64,000 bases of DNA from contig JAVJQA010000025.1 in the NCBI GenBank assembly GCA_040218045.1, positions 16,223 to 80,222 of the forward strand, in the 5' to 3' direction. Shown piece by piece: positions 45,901 through 52,703 of the stretch. The notes beneath the pieces are model-generated. The model was not told the DNA's origin and searched no databases. It worked only from the letters and a program-made list of their open reading frames with translations. The stretch's first letter is position 1. Every line of letters starts with the position of its first letter. The stretch is from Marinoscillum sp040218045. GTDB lineage: Bacteria; Bacteroidota; Bacteroidia; Cytophagales; Cyclobacteriaceae. A program made the position numbers and the translations under genes.

Positions 45901-46009
45901 ACGCTTCTCCATTCTCAGCATCCCTAATGGTTCCAGAGACTTTAGTACTCTGGGCATTTATTAGAAATACAAAGAATGTCATGCTCATGCTAAGTATTAT
46001 TCTCTTCAT
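42974..46009 (-). CDS. susC: SusC/RagA-family TonB-linked outer-membrane transporter
   Basis: A 1011-residue SusC protein that imports oligosaccharides with TonB energy. After the signal peptide (ends INAQ) comes a carboxypeptidase-regulatory-like domain (about 22-105, GTIRDAENGEALIGASIVEKG). Then comes the TonB box region and plug (about 110-230), with the SusC signature GSGPTVRVRG and PLYVVDGMFLDNIDFLNPADI. The 22-strand barrel runs to the C-terminal TAGLNLKF. It heads the polysaccharide locus; a matching promoter and two repeated motifs lie upstream. Confidence 0.97.
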   Translation of the reverse strand: MKRIILSMSMTFFVFLINAQSTKVSGTIRDAENGEALIGASIVEKGTTNGTITDIDGNYQFEVGDSDAILVVSYIGYKSRELPLNNRTTVNIDLELNLEELEEVVVVGYGTQREKDLTSAITTIKADEITKTPTSTAMQSLQGKVPGVQIVSSGAPGSGPTVRVRGVGTLEGESSPLYVVDGMFLDNIDFLNPADIETISVLKDASAAAIYGVRAANGVVLIETKRGSYNQEPTLTYDGYYGVQVPQNVLKMANTEQFANYARSTGSNADVSFLNNAFQRYGRSRTNPDLPAVDTDWYDEVMRDYAPQQSHTVTVNGGSTSARYSVSAGYFNQEGLVKEVQNSYERYNFRTKLDITVKEWINVGGTINLTQSEQHVAPQAVWFNTYFAVPIIPVYDESNADAYPVKLANAQKLGYRGRQNPYFNMLYSDDQNKVGRILGNFFAELELIPNKLKLKTSYNYTYNSLNIRNIDFENNDGVSFNQSGLYKGNETSFDQIWDNILTYNQSFGNHNISAMAGYSYRTETFHKIFLRGDSLYVNPSFDNEELWYYTNSSEEINRGASGDEGRSFYGTSYFGRIAYNFQDKYLVYGTLRRDGTNKFQKKWGLFPTVGAGWVLSEESFINIPYVNYLKLRGSWGKLGNAGVAAAIGQPTYEANSFAINDQLQSGVVPIKQFSYLDRWETTVETNVGITTTLFSGRLSLDADYYIRDTEDAVLTVILPLVRASVKRNAATFRNKGFELAANWNTKVNNDFRYTVGLNFATLTNEVIRLGGQQYLDAGQAEFRQRSILGSPLEAFYGYEVEGVFQTPEEVTNSGLTNEFITDNSLEPGDFKYKDQNGDGMIDDLDRVVLGSFLPKLTYGFNLGANYKKFELTANIQGQRGHKILNRKRGEIIFTTDPNLDADLISNLWDGPGSSDKYPSAAGLRKGYNQAMSDYFVEDGSYFRLQNVRLSYDFGGGSLFGKDMPEARITLTAERPVTVFNYNGFNPEVANGIDRQTYPIPAVYTAGLNLKF

Positions 46010-46054
46010 TCTGTTTGGTTAAAGAATTCACATTTTGATAACGATTGCATGCTA

Positions 46055-46087
46055 CAACTTTAGAGCATTCCAAAATGAAATCAAAAA
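46055..46087 (-). promoter_or_regulatory. Promoter of the susC operon
   Basis: Read on the minus strand, TTTTTG (46087-46082) is followed after 19 bp by TAAAGTTG (46062-46055). This is one mismatch from the Bacteroidota TAnnTTTG -7 box and has the expected spacing from a -33 TTG. Transcription would start near 46048, about 40 bp before the susC ATG. Confidence 0.5.
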
Positions 46088-46158
46088 TTTTGCGAATTTA
46101 ATATATTAGAATAATACAATTATTTGATTACTTTTTAATTACTTGAAAGGAAACTGCA

Positions 46159-46170
46159 TAACGCTTTAAT
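46159..46170 (+). promoter_or_regulatory. Candidate operator, site 1
   Basis: TAACGCTTTAAT lies 72 bp upstream of the susC -33 element. It is repeated exactly at 46223-46234 and once with a single change at 48158-48169. It may be a binding site of the adjacent 7TM regulator; this is inference from position and recurrence. Confidence 0.4.
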
Positions 46171-46222
46171 AACAACAATTATAAGTGAATAAAATTTACT
46201 TAATTATTTATTAAGAATTGTG

Positions 46223-46234
46223 TAACGCTTTAAT
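46223..46234 (+). promoter_or_regulatory. Candidate operator, site 2
   Basis: This is the second exact copy of TAACGCTTTAAT, 64 bp from the first in the same orientation. That is close to six helical turns, so both sites would face the same side of the DNA. Both copies are also followed by nnCAA. Confidence 0.4.
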
Positions 46235-46284
46235 CTCAATAAAGAAGACGAGAAAAAATTCTTTAATAAATACAAATAAAATTT

Positions 46285-48078
46285 TCATAATTGAGGAACA
46301 TCTTCGATATTTTTGAAAATTTCTTTAAGATTTTGATTTTCATTATCACTTCTCGAATGAATTCGTTTTTTGAAGTCTGAAATGGTGTTTTTCCGTAATT
46401 CAAGAATATTGGACAATTCAGACAAGGTATACTGATCTTTATTCAGGGCTTCATACAGGATATAGAACGCCTTTTCTAACGGAAACTTTATGCCATGAAA
46501 TAAGGTATTGGTGGTTGGTGACTCCTGGTAACCACATTTGCTACAGCGGTGACTGAAAGGCACAGCTCCTTCGCTACTTGTATCATTTTGGCATCGTGAA
46601 CATTTGAAACCCTGGTGCCATTTCATCTTTGCTAAAGCTTTTAAACAACTCTCTTTATCCGGAAACACTTCCTGGAATTCATCGTAGGTGAGTTCTTTAT
46701 CTTGTAGGCGCTCCCTTTGGATAGATTTAATGTTATTCCTTAAACGATAGTTATCCAGGTCCAAAAGTGAGTTGATTTCTGAAATTTCTTGTTTTTGAGT
46801 GGACAATAAATCATTCTTTTCAATCAACTCTTGAGTCCGCTGGTTTACCAATCCTTCCAGCTCTGCATTCATTCTATCTTTTAGTTTGGCGTTTTCCTCG
46901 TGCTGAGTAATGATTCTTTTCAGCGCCCGGTCTCTATTTGCCTTCAGAATCCTCACCCTATCACTAAGTGCAAATGACAGAAAAAGCATTTCGAACACGA
47001 AGCAGATATGAAGACTATAGTAACTAAGGATATAAAAAGGTATAACGGATAGCATCAAAAGGGCCTTTAGGATAAACCCTAGAAACAAAAAACCAAAAGC
47101 CACAATGAAGAACCGCGCCGGCTTATAGCCTCTGCGGAATACGAATATGCTGCCTACAAAGATGATTACTAGTGGGATGAGTTCCAGGTTCCTATATTGA
47201 AACCACGAATTATCAACTAACAACGCATATAAGAACAGCCCTATCCTTAAGACAAGAATAACATTTAGAAGTGCATCAATACGCGGTGCCCTGATTTTTA
47301 GACTTAGGAATTTTTTCGAGAATAAAATCGCCCAGAAAATAATCAGGAAGAGCGAAATTCCATGTGCAATCTGGTTCCATCCAGGGCTGTTCCTCCAGAG
47401 ATACTGGTACCCAATTCCGTCGATGCTGAACGCGAAAAATCCAACACTTATAATATAAAAAGTGTAATAGAGATACTTTACCTCACGCATCGCAGAGTAG
47501 ATCAGCATGTTGTAAAGCGAAATAATGAGTATCATCCCATAAAAGATTCCATAGAGATAATACTCTGCAAGGGCATACTCTACAAACCTGGTATAACTCC
47601 TTATAGCCACTCGGATATCCGCATATTCATGACTTTTTATCCTAAAGTAAACCAAATAGTTACCTGACCCTTCGAGCTGAATCTGGAAATTCTTATGAGC
47701 CATCAGTTTCTGACTAAATGGCAACATGTCCCCCATCTGGTAGAATTGGAATACCTCTTCACTTGAATGTTTTATGTAAACGTCAAGGGAATCAATGGTT
47801 TGATCAAAAAATTCCAGCAAGAACCCATTTTGGATGTCTGGCATTTCTAACTTCAGCTTTACCCAATAAGCCGAACCTGTATTGTAATCCTTAGGCACAA
47901 AATTCAAATCCTTATTGAACCTGGCTTGGAAGCCAGGAGATGCCACCTGCTCAAGGTCCAGTGCACATCCTTTATCTTCAAAAAATTCCAAATCCCTGAT
48001 TTTCAGCTCTATTTCTGTGGTATTTGGACTGATCACTATCGGTGCAGCGTACAGTAGGATGTAATAAATGACGTTCAT
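46285..48078 (-). CDS. 7TMR-DISM receptor fused to a transposase-type zinc ribbon and HTH-like segment
   Basis: A 597-residue protein combining a sensor and a DNA-binding module. After a signal-like start, residues about 20-165 form a beta-rich periplasmic domain of the 7TMR-DISMED2 type, which is predicted to bind carbohydrates. About 172-385 form seven membrane helices (7TM-DISM), and about 390-465 a cytoplasmic coiled coil. The tail begins TYDEFQEVFPDKESCLKALA and has a zinc ribbon, Cys493-Cys496 with Cys512-Cys515 (FKCSRCQ, RCSKCGYQ). A TTNTLFHG block and an HTH-like segment (about 549-573) follow, as at the N-terminus of IS1595-type transposases. The transposase DDE domain and histidine kinase domains are absent. 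It probably regulates the downstream glucan locus. Confidence 0.85.
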   Translation of the reverse strand: MNVIYYILLYAAPIVISPNTTEIELKIRDLEFFEDKGCALDLEQVASPGFQARFNKDLNFVPKDYNTGSAYWVKLKLEMPDIQNGFLLEFFDQTIDSLDVYIKHSSEEVFQFYQMGDMLPFSQKLMAHKNFQIQLEGSGNYLVYFRIKSHEYADIRVAIRSYTRFVEYALAEYYLYGIFYGMILIISLYNMLIYSAMREVKYLYYTFYIISVGFFAFSIDGIGYQYLWRNSPGWNQIAHGISLFLIIFWAILFSKKFLSLKIRAPRIDALLNVILVLRIGLFLYALLVDNSWFQYRNLELIPLVIIFVGSIFVFRRGYKPARFFIVAFGFLFLGFILKALLMLSVIPFYILSYYSLHICFVFEMLFLSFALSDRVRILKANRDRALKRIITQHEENAKLKDRMNAELEGLVNQRTQELIEKNDLLSTQKQEISEINSLLDLDNYRLRNNIKSIQRERLQDKELTYDEFQEVFPDKESCLKALAKMKWHQGFKCSRCQNDTSSEGAVPFSHRCSKCGYQESPTTNTLFHGIKFPLEKAFYILYEALNKDQYTLSELSNILELRKNTISDFKKRIHSRSDNENQNLKEIFKNIEDVPQL

Positions 48079-48157
48079 TAAAATTCTTTTGGGTAATTAA
48101 AGTTACACAATGATCTAATTTCAAGTTTCCTCCCTGTTCAGATAAACCAATTCATTC

Positions 48158-48169
48158 ATTAAAGCATTA
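48158..48169 (-). promoter_or_regulatory. Candidate operator, site 3, upstream of the 7TM regulator gene
   Basis: Read on the minus strand this is TAATGCTTTAAT, 11 of 12 bases identical to sites 1 and 2 upstream of susC. It lies 80 bp before the regulator ATG in the divergent gap with mrp, as expected if the regulator controls itself. Confidence 0.35.
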
Positions 48170-48235
48170 TTAAGACACGAGCTTTGTTTGAGGTACAACC
48201 TACCTTCATTAACATTGCAGAAGATTTGATATGAC

Positions 48236-49330
48236 ATGGAGATAACAAGAGAAAATATACTCAAAGCACTTAGTGAAGTTCAGGATCCGGATCTTAAAAA
48301 AGACCTGGTAACCTTGAATATGATCCATAACATACAGACAACCAATGATGAGATCAGGTTTACAGTAATGCTTACAACACCAGCATGTCCGCTGAAGGAA
48401 CTTATTAGAAAGGATTGTGAAAAAGCGATTTTTAAATCATTTGGTGAAGAAATTACACTTGATATCGAAATGTCAAGTTCAGTTACCACGACTAGGATTA
48501 GCACTCCTCTCCTTCCTGGTGTTAAAAATATCATAGCAATAGCTTCCGGAAAAGGAGGTGTGGGTAAGTCTACAGTAGCTGCCAACCTGGCTGTTGCCCT
48601 TGCAAAAACAGGTGCTGAGGTTGGCTTGATAGATGCTGACATCTTTGGGCCATCAATGCCTACCATGTTTAACTGTGAGCATGAACAACCACAGGTTAGA
48701 GAGGTAAACGGACAGAATAAAATCATCCCTATCCAACAATATGGGGTAAAATTGATGAGTATAGGATTTCTTACTCCTCCGGAAAATGCTGTGGTTTGGA
48801 GAGGGCCAATGGCAAGTTCAGCGTTGAAGCAGTTCTTGTCAGACACCATTTGGGGTGATCTGGATTATTTGCTTATCGATTTACCTCCTGGTACAAGCGA
48901 CATCCATCTTACCCTTGTACAGAGTGTTCCGGTCACCGGGGCTGTAATTGTCACAACACCGCAAAAAGTGGCCTTGGCAGACGCTCAAAAAGGTATAGGG
49001 ATGTTTAAGCAACCACAAATCAATGTGCCAGTATTGGGCATAGTGGAAAATATGGCATTTTTTACTCCAGAAGAACTTCCCAATAATAAATACTTTATTT
49101 TTGGGGAAGGCGGTGGAAGAAACTTAGCGGACAAACATAGTGTTCCTCTACTTGGACAGATACCAATTGTACAAAGTATCAGGGAAAGTGGAGATGCTGG
49201 TTTTCCTGCAGTGCTTAAGGATGATGTCACTTCTGAAGCGTTTAGAAACCTGGCTGAATCTATGGCTCAGCAAGTAGCAATCAGAAATGCGTCTCAGGTA
49301 AGGACCCAAAAAGTAGAAATTAACACCTAA
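48236..49330 (+). CDS. mrp: Mrp/ApbC/NBP35-family iron-sulfur carrier ATPase
   Basis: A 364-residue P-loop protein that carries or delivers Fe-S clusters in related organisms. The N-terminal MIP18/DUF59 domain (about 1-85) has TPACPLKE with its conserved Cys. The ParA-like ATPase domain has SGKGGVGKSTVAANLA, LIDADIFGPSMP, the WRGPMASSAL block and DLPPGTSDIHL. The CPxCG motif that bridges an Fe-S cluster in many Mrp and NBP35 proteins is not present: the equivalent region reads ENMAFFTPEELPNNKYFIFG. The gene is paired with the NifU-like gene 2 bp downstream. Confidence 0.93.
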   Translation: MEITRENILKALSEVQDPDLKKDLVTLNMIHNIQTTNDEIRFTVMLTTPACPLKELIRKDCEKAIFKSFGEEITLDIEMSSSVTTTRISTPLLPGVKNIIAIASGKGGVGKSTVAANLAVALAKTGAEVGLIDADIFGPSMPTMFNCEHEQPQVREVNGQNKIIPIQQYGVKLMSIGFLTPPENAVVWRGPMASSALKQFLSDTIWGDLDYLLIDLPPGTSDIHLTLVQSVPVTGAVIVTTPQKVALADAQKGIGMFKQPQINVPVLGIVENMAFFTPEELPNNKYFIFGEGGGRNLADKHSVPLLGQIPIVQSIRESGDAGFPAVLKDDVTSEAFRNLAESMAQQVAIRNASQVRTQKVEINT

Positions 49331-49332
49331 AT

Positions 49333-49620
49333 ATGGCACAACAAGAATTATTGGATAAGATAGAATCAGCTTTAGACAACATCAGACCTTATCTTAAAAC
49401 AGATGGTGGTAATGTGAAGCTGCTTGGAGTAGATGAGGATCAAATAGTAAGGCTTGAATTGCTTGGCAATTGTGGATCATGTCCTATGTCAGCCATGACC
49501 TTAAAGGCTGGTGTTGAGGAAGCAATTAAACGTGTTGTACCGGAAATTAAGGGTGTAGAAGCCATCAACCTTACCGCCCACGATGATCCGAATGCGAAGC
49601 TTCCTGAGACCATGCTCTAA
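49333..49620 (+). CDS. NifU C-terminal domain protein (Fe-S scaffold)
   Basis: A 95-residue protein made only of the NifU C-terminal/Nfu domain, which holds a transient 4Fe-4S cluster between two subunits. The motif LLGNCGSCPMSAMTL supplies Cys47 and Cys50, and IRPYLKTDGGNVKLL is the conserved first strand-helix. It starts 2 bp after the mrp stop, so the two proteins likely work in the same cluster-delivery step; the scaffold cysteines here may make up for those missing in Mrp. Confidence 0.95.
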   Translation: MAQQELLDKIESALDNIRPYLKTDGGNVKLLGVDEDQIVRLELLGNCGSCPMSAMTLKAGVEEAIKRVVPEIKGVEAINLTAHDDPNAKLPETML

Positions 49621-49632
49621 CACAAGTGATTC

Positions 49633-52620
49633 ATGCGTCTAATTATCCTTCTAGGTTTTTTCAGCATTCTTACAAGTGCATTTTCTCAGGAAAAATGCGC
49701 AACCATGTCATTACCCTCCAATATCAACAGATCTGAAACCATAGAAGACTTTGAAGTTTGGCTAACTCAAAAGAAATTTCAAAAAGCAGCCAGCAGACTA
49801 TTAGCGCCTGGTCTTGCTCAGGCAACAGTCTATGAAGTACCTGTGGTGTTTCATATTGTTCATGATGGCAGTCTCCTGGGCTCAGGCTCTAATATATCAG
49901 ATGCCAAAATATTGGAGCAACTTGAGATTCTAAATCAGGATTTTAGAAGAACAAATGAAGACGCTTCAGAAACTGCCTCACAGTTCCGTTCCGTAGCTGC
50001 AGACACAGAAATCCAATTTGTCATGGCCAGACAAGACCCGGAGGGATTGCCCACAAATGGTATAGTAAGAACTAAAGGCACAAAAACCACTTATCGATCT
50101 TCTGATTATAGAACTTTAATGTCGGAGAGCTTTTGGCCACACGAACATTACCTTAATATCTATGTCACTGATCTTCATGGCCCTACACTTGGTTGGGCGC
50201 AATTTCCATTCTCTAACCTGGAGGGAATCGCCTCTGAGTTGAGCAATTACAAATCAACTGATGGAGTGCTTATAGATTATAAATGGGTGGGTGTAAATGA
50301 AAATACCGGAAGTTTTTCCAGTTATGGACGCACCGCAACGCATGAAATAGGTCATTATCTTGGTTTAAGGCACATTTGGGGAGATGGCAACTGCTCTTAT
50401 GATGACTTTTGTGAGGACACACCCCTTGCTGATGGAAGTACAAGTGGATGCTCCACAAACAAAGTAACCTGCGGCTCTAAAGATATGGTCCAGAACTATA
50501 TGGATTATTCGGATGATTCCTGCATGAACCTGTTCACAAATTGCCAACGGGAACGTATGAGACTGGTACTAGAAGAAAGTCCCAGAAGAAGGACTTTACT
50601 CACTTCACCGGGTCTTTCTGAACCACAAATGGTCGCTAATGACCTTGGTGTAAGATCGATTGTTTCACCTATCACATCCGATTGCAATTCCGAAGTATCG
50701 CCCAGTGTACAAGTAAGGAATTACGGAACCAATCAGATTGACCGATTTAACTTAACCCTTTTTGTGAATAATTCAGTGATAGAACAAAAGGAGGTGGTTG
50801 TACCCTTGTTAACCGCAGAAACTTCTGTAGTTTCCTTTAGCTCCATTATCCTGAGCCAAACTAACCCCAGTGAAGTCCGGTTTGAAATCACATCGGTGAA
50901 TAACGCGACAAGCGCTAACCCGGTAAATGATTCCAAAAGCATTGTGTTAGCTCCATTTCATCCTGTTGAACCACCATATTTTGAAGAATTCTCGAACAAC
51001 CTTAATTTTTTTACCACCGTGGAGACCGGGAACCCTTCCACCTGGATACTTGAAAGAGCATCCGATGAAGATACTGAAAACATAGCAGCAAAAGCACCTT
51101 TCTTTAATCAACAGGCAAACTATGGAGATCAGGACATGCTACAAACGGCAACACTTGATCTTAGTGGATTGAACTCCGTTCAATTATCATTCGAATATGC
51201 TTATTCACCAAGATTGCAAGACAATAGCAACCACTTTTTCCTTGATGGGCTAATTGTGGCGGTTTCGACAGATTGTGGAGAGTCATTTTCAAGATCAGAT
51301 TACTTTTTTGAACGCTATGGTAAATCCTTAGGAACTGTCAGTGCAACAAGCGACAGCTATACACCTACTGGTGCCAGTGACTGGAAGGAGGAGGAAATCA
51401 ACCTGACCAGATATGCTGGTCAATCTGATGTTAAAATAGCCTTTATTGGAATAAATGGTCGTGGTAACAACCTTTATCTGGACAATATATCGGTGACAAA
51501 TGGACAACTAGCTGCTAATGACGCAGGAATTCGTACAATAGACCGTGCGCCAGTAGTAACCTGCAATACCACCGCCATTCCCGTCATTGAAGTACGAAAT
51601 TATGGCTTTGCAGATATTGAATCCTTTTCGCTAGTGATGACCGCAAATGGGGAGGAGAAGTCATTTTTCTTTGATGAACTTAGTATCGAATCCGGTGACT
51701 CGGAGGAATACCTAATCAACATTTCAGATTATCTCCAACCAGGGGAAAATTCATTTGACTTCTACATTACAGGGCTCAACGGCACCAACGATACCCAACT
51801 GCAAAACAATTCCTTCTCTTTCAAAACACTTGTTGAAGACTCAGAAGACCAATTACCTATCAAGGAGGACTTTGAAGATTCGAATTGGAGTACCTTCTCC
51901 CCCAATGGACAAATGGTCTTTGATTACCTCAACCTGGATGGAGACGTTTCCCTTTACACCAACAATTACAACGTAATCGAAACCAGTAAAAGCTATTTGG
52001 TGTCGCCTACCATTACCACTCAAGGACTCACTGAGGCTGGATTTCATTTCAAATACTCTTATGCAGAGCGGCAGGGTTACAATGATAATCTTAAAGTATT
52101 GTTATCTATAGATTGCGGAAAAAATTACGACACGGAGCTTTTAAGCTTGAACTCAGCACAAATGGCCGTCACAACAAGCAGCACCGAGTGGACCCCTTCT
52201 TCAGAGGAAGATTGGAAATCAGCTTTCATAGATCTTTCACCACATGTCCATCATCCAGAATTGCGAATTGCCTTTGTCTTTTCCAATGGCAATGGCAACA
52301 GGCTTTTTATAGATGACATTAACATCCTGAAAACAAGTGATCCCTTCATTCCAGATTTGGATGCTTTGAATGAAACGATGATGATCTACCCAAACCCAGC
52401 AAAAGGTAAATTCAATGTCTCCTTCAATTACCATCAAAAAAACCGCATCAACATTAAACTTGTGGACATGAGTGGCCGCGTAGTTTATGATGAAGTCTTT
52501 CATAATATATTGAATGACAAAATCACGTTCCTGGCCCCGAACCAAAGCGGTTTCTACATTTTATACATCAAAGGAACCAACGGTATCGATCAATCGAGGC
52601 GCGTATATGTGCTCAAATAA
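49633..52620 (+). CDS. M43 pappalysin-type zinc metalloprotease with T9SS sorting tail
   Basis: A 995-residue secreted protease. After the signal peptide (ends AFSQ) a short propeptide leads to the M43 catalytic domain (about 60-325). Its zinc motif is HEIGHYLGLRH, giving ligands His237, His241 and His247 and catalytic Glu238. The CEDTP and NYMDYSDDSCMN Met-turn blocks are typical of the cytophagalysin group. CARDB-like and MAM/concanavalin-like modules alternate in two rounds (about 340-905). The end (about 915-995, MMIYPNPAKGKFNVSF to VYVLK) is a type A T9SS sorting domain. It starts 12 bp after the NifU gene but is functionally separate. Confidence 0.92.
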   Translation: MRLIILLGFFSILTSAFSQEKCATMSLPSNINRSETIEDFEVWLTQKKFQKAASRLLAPGLAQATVYEVPVVFHIVHDGSLLGSGSNISDAKILEQLEILNQDFRRTNEDASETASQFRSVAADTEIQFVMARQDPEGLPTNGIVRTKGTKTTYRSSDYRTLMSESFWPHEHYLNIYVTDLHGPTLGWAQFPFSNLEGIASELSNYKSTDGVLIDYKWVGVNENTGSFSSYGRTATHEIGHYLGLRHIWGDGNCSYDDFCEDTPLADGSTSGCSTNKVTCGSKDMVQNYMDYSDDSCMNLFTNCQRERMRLVLEESPRRRTLLTSPGLSEPQMVANDLGVRSIVSPITSDCNSEVSPSVQVRNYGTNQIDRFNLTLFVNNSVIEQKEVVVPLLTAETSVVSFSSIILSQTNPSEVRFEITSVNNATSANPVNDSKSIVLAPFHPVEPPYFEEFSNNLNFFTTVETGNPSTWILERASDEDTENIAAKAPFFNQQANYGDQDMLQTATLDLSGLNSVQLSFEYAYSPRLQDNSNHFFLDGLIVAVSTDCGESFSRSDYFFERYGKSLGTVSATSDSYTPTGASDWKEEEINLTRYAGQSDVKIAFIGINGRGNNLYLDNISVTNGQLAANDAGIRTIDRAPVVTCNTTAIPVIEVRNYGFADIESFSLVMTANGEEKSFFFDELSIESGDSEEYLINISDYLQPGENSFDFYITGLNGTNDTQLQNNSFSFKTLVEDSEDQLPIKEDFEDSNWSTFSPNGQMVFDYLNLDGDVSLYTNNYNVIETSKSYLVSPTITTQGLTEAGFHFKYSYAERQGYNDNLKVLLSIDCGKNYDTELLSLNSAQMAVTTSSTEWTPSSEEDWKSAFIDLSPHVHHPELRIAFVFSNGNGNRLFIDDINILKTSDPFIPDLDALNETMMIYPNPAKGKFNVSFNYHQKNRINIKLVDMSGRVVYDEVFHNILNDKITFLAPNQSGFYILYIKGTNGIDQSRRVYVLK

Positions 52621-52703
52621 TTTTGCTTCCCGCCTTTCTTAAAGGGTATTATTTCGTTGATTATTCATAGCCCAATAAAGAATAGCGGTTAATTTTACTC
52701 ATC

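Noticed and set aside
46285..48078. Transposase annotation for the 7TM protein because of its zinc ribbon
   Set aside because: There is no DDE catalytic domain, no terminal inverted repeats were seen, and most of the protein is a membrane receptor.
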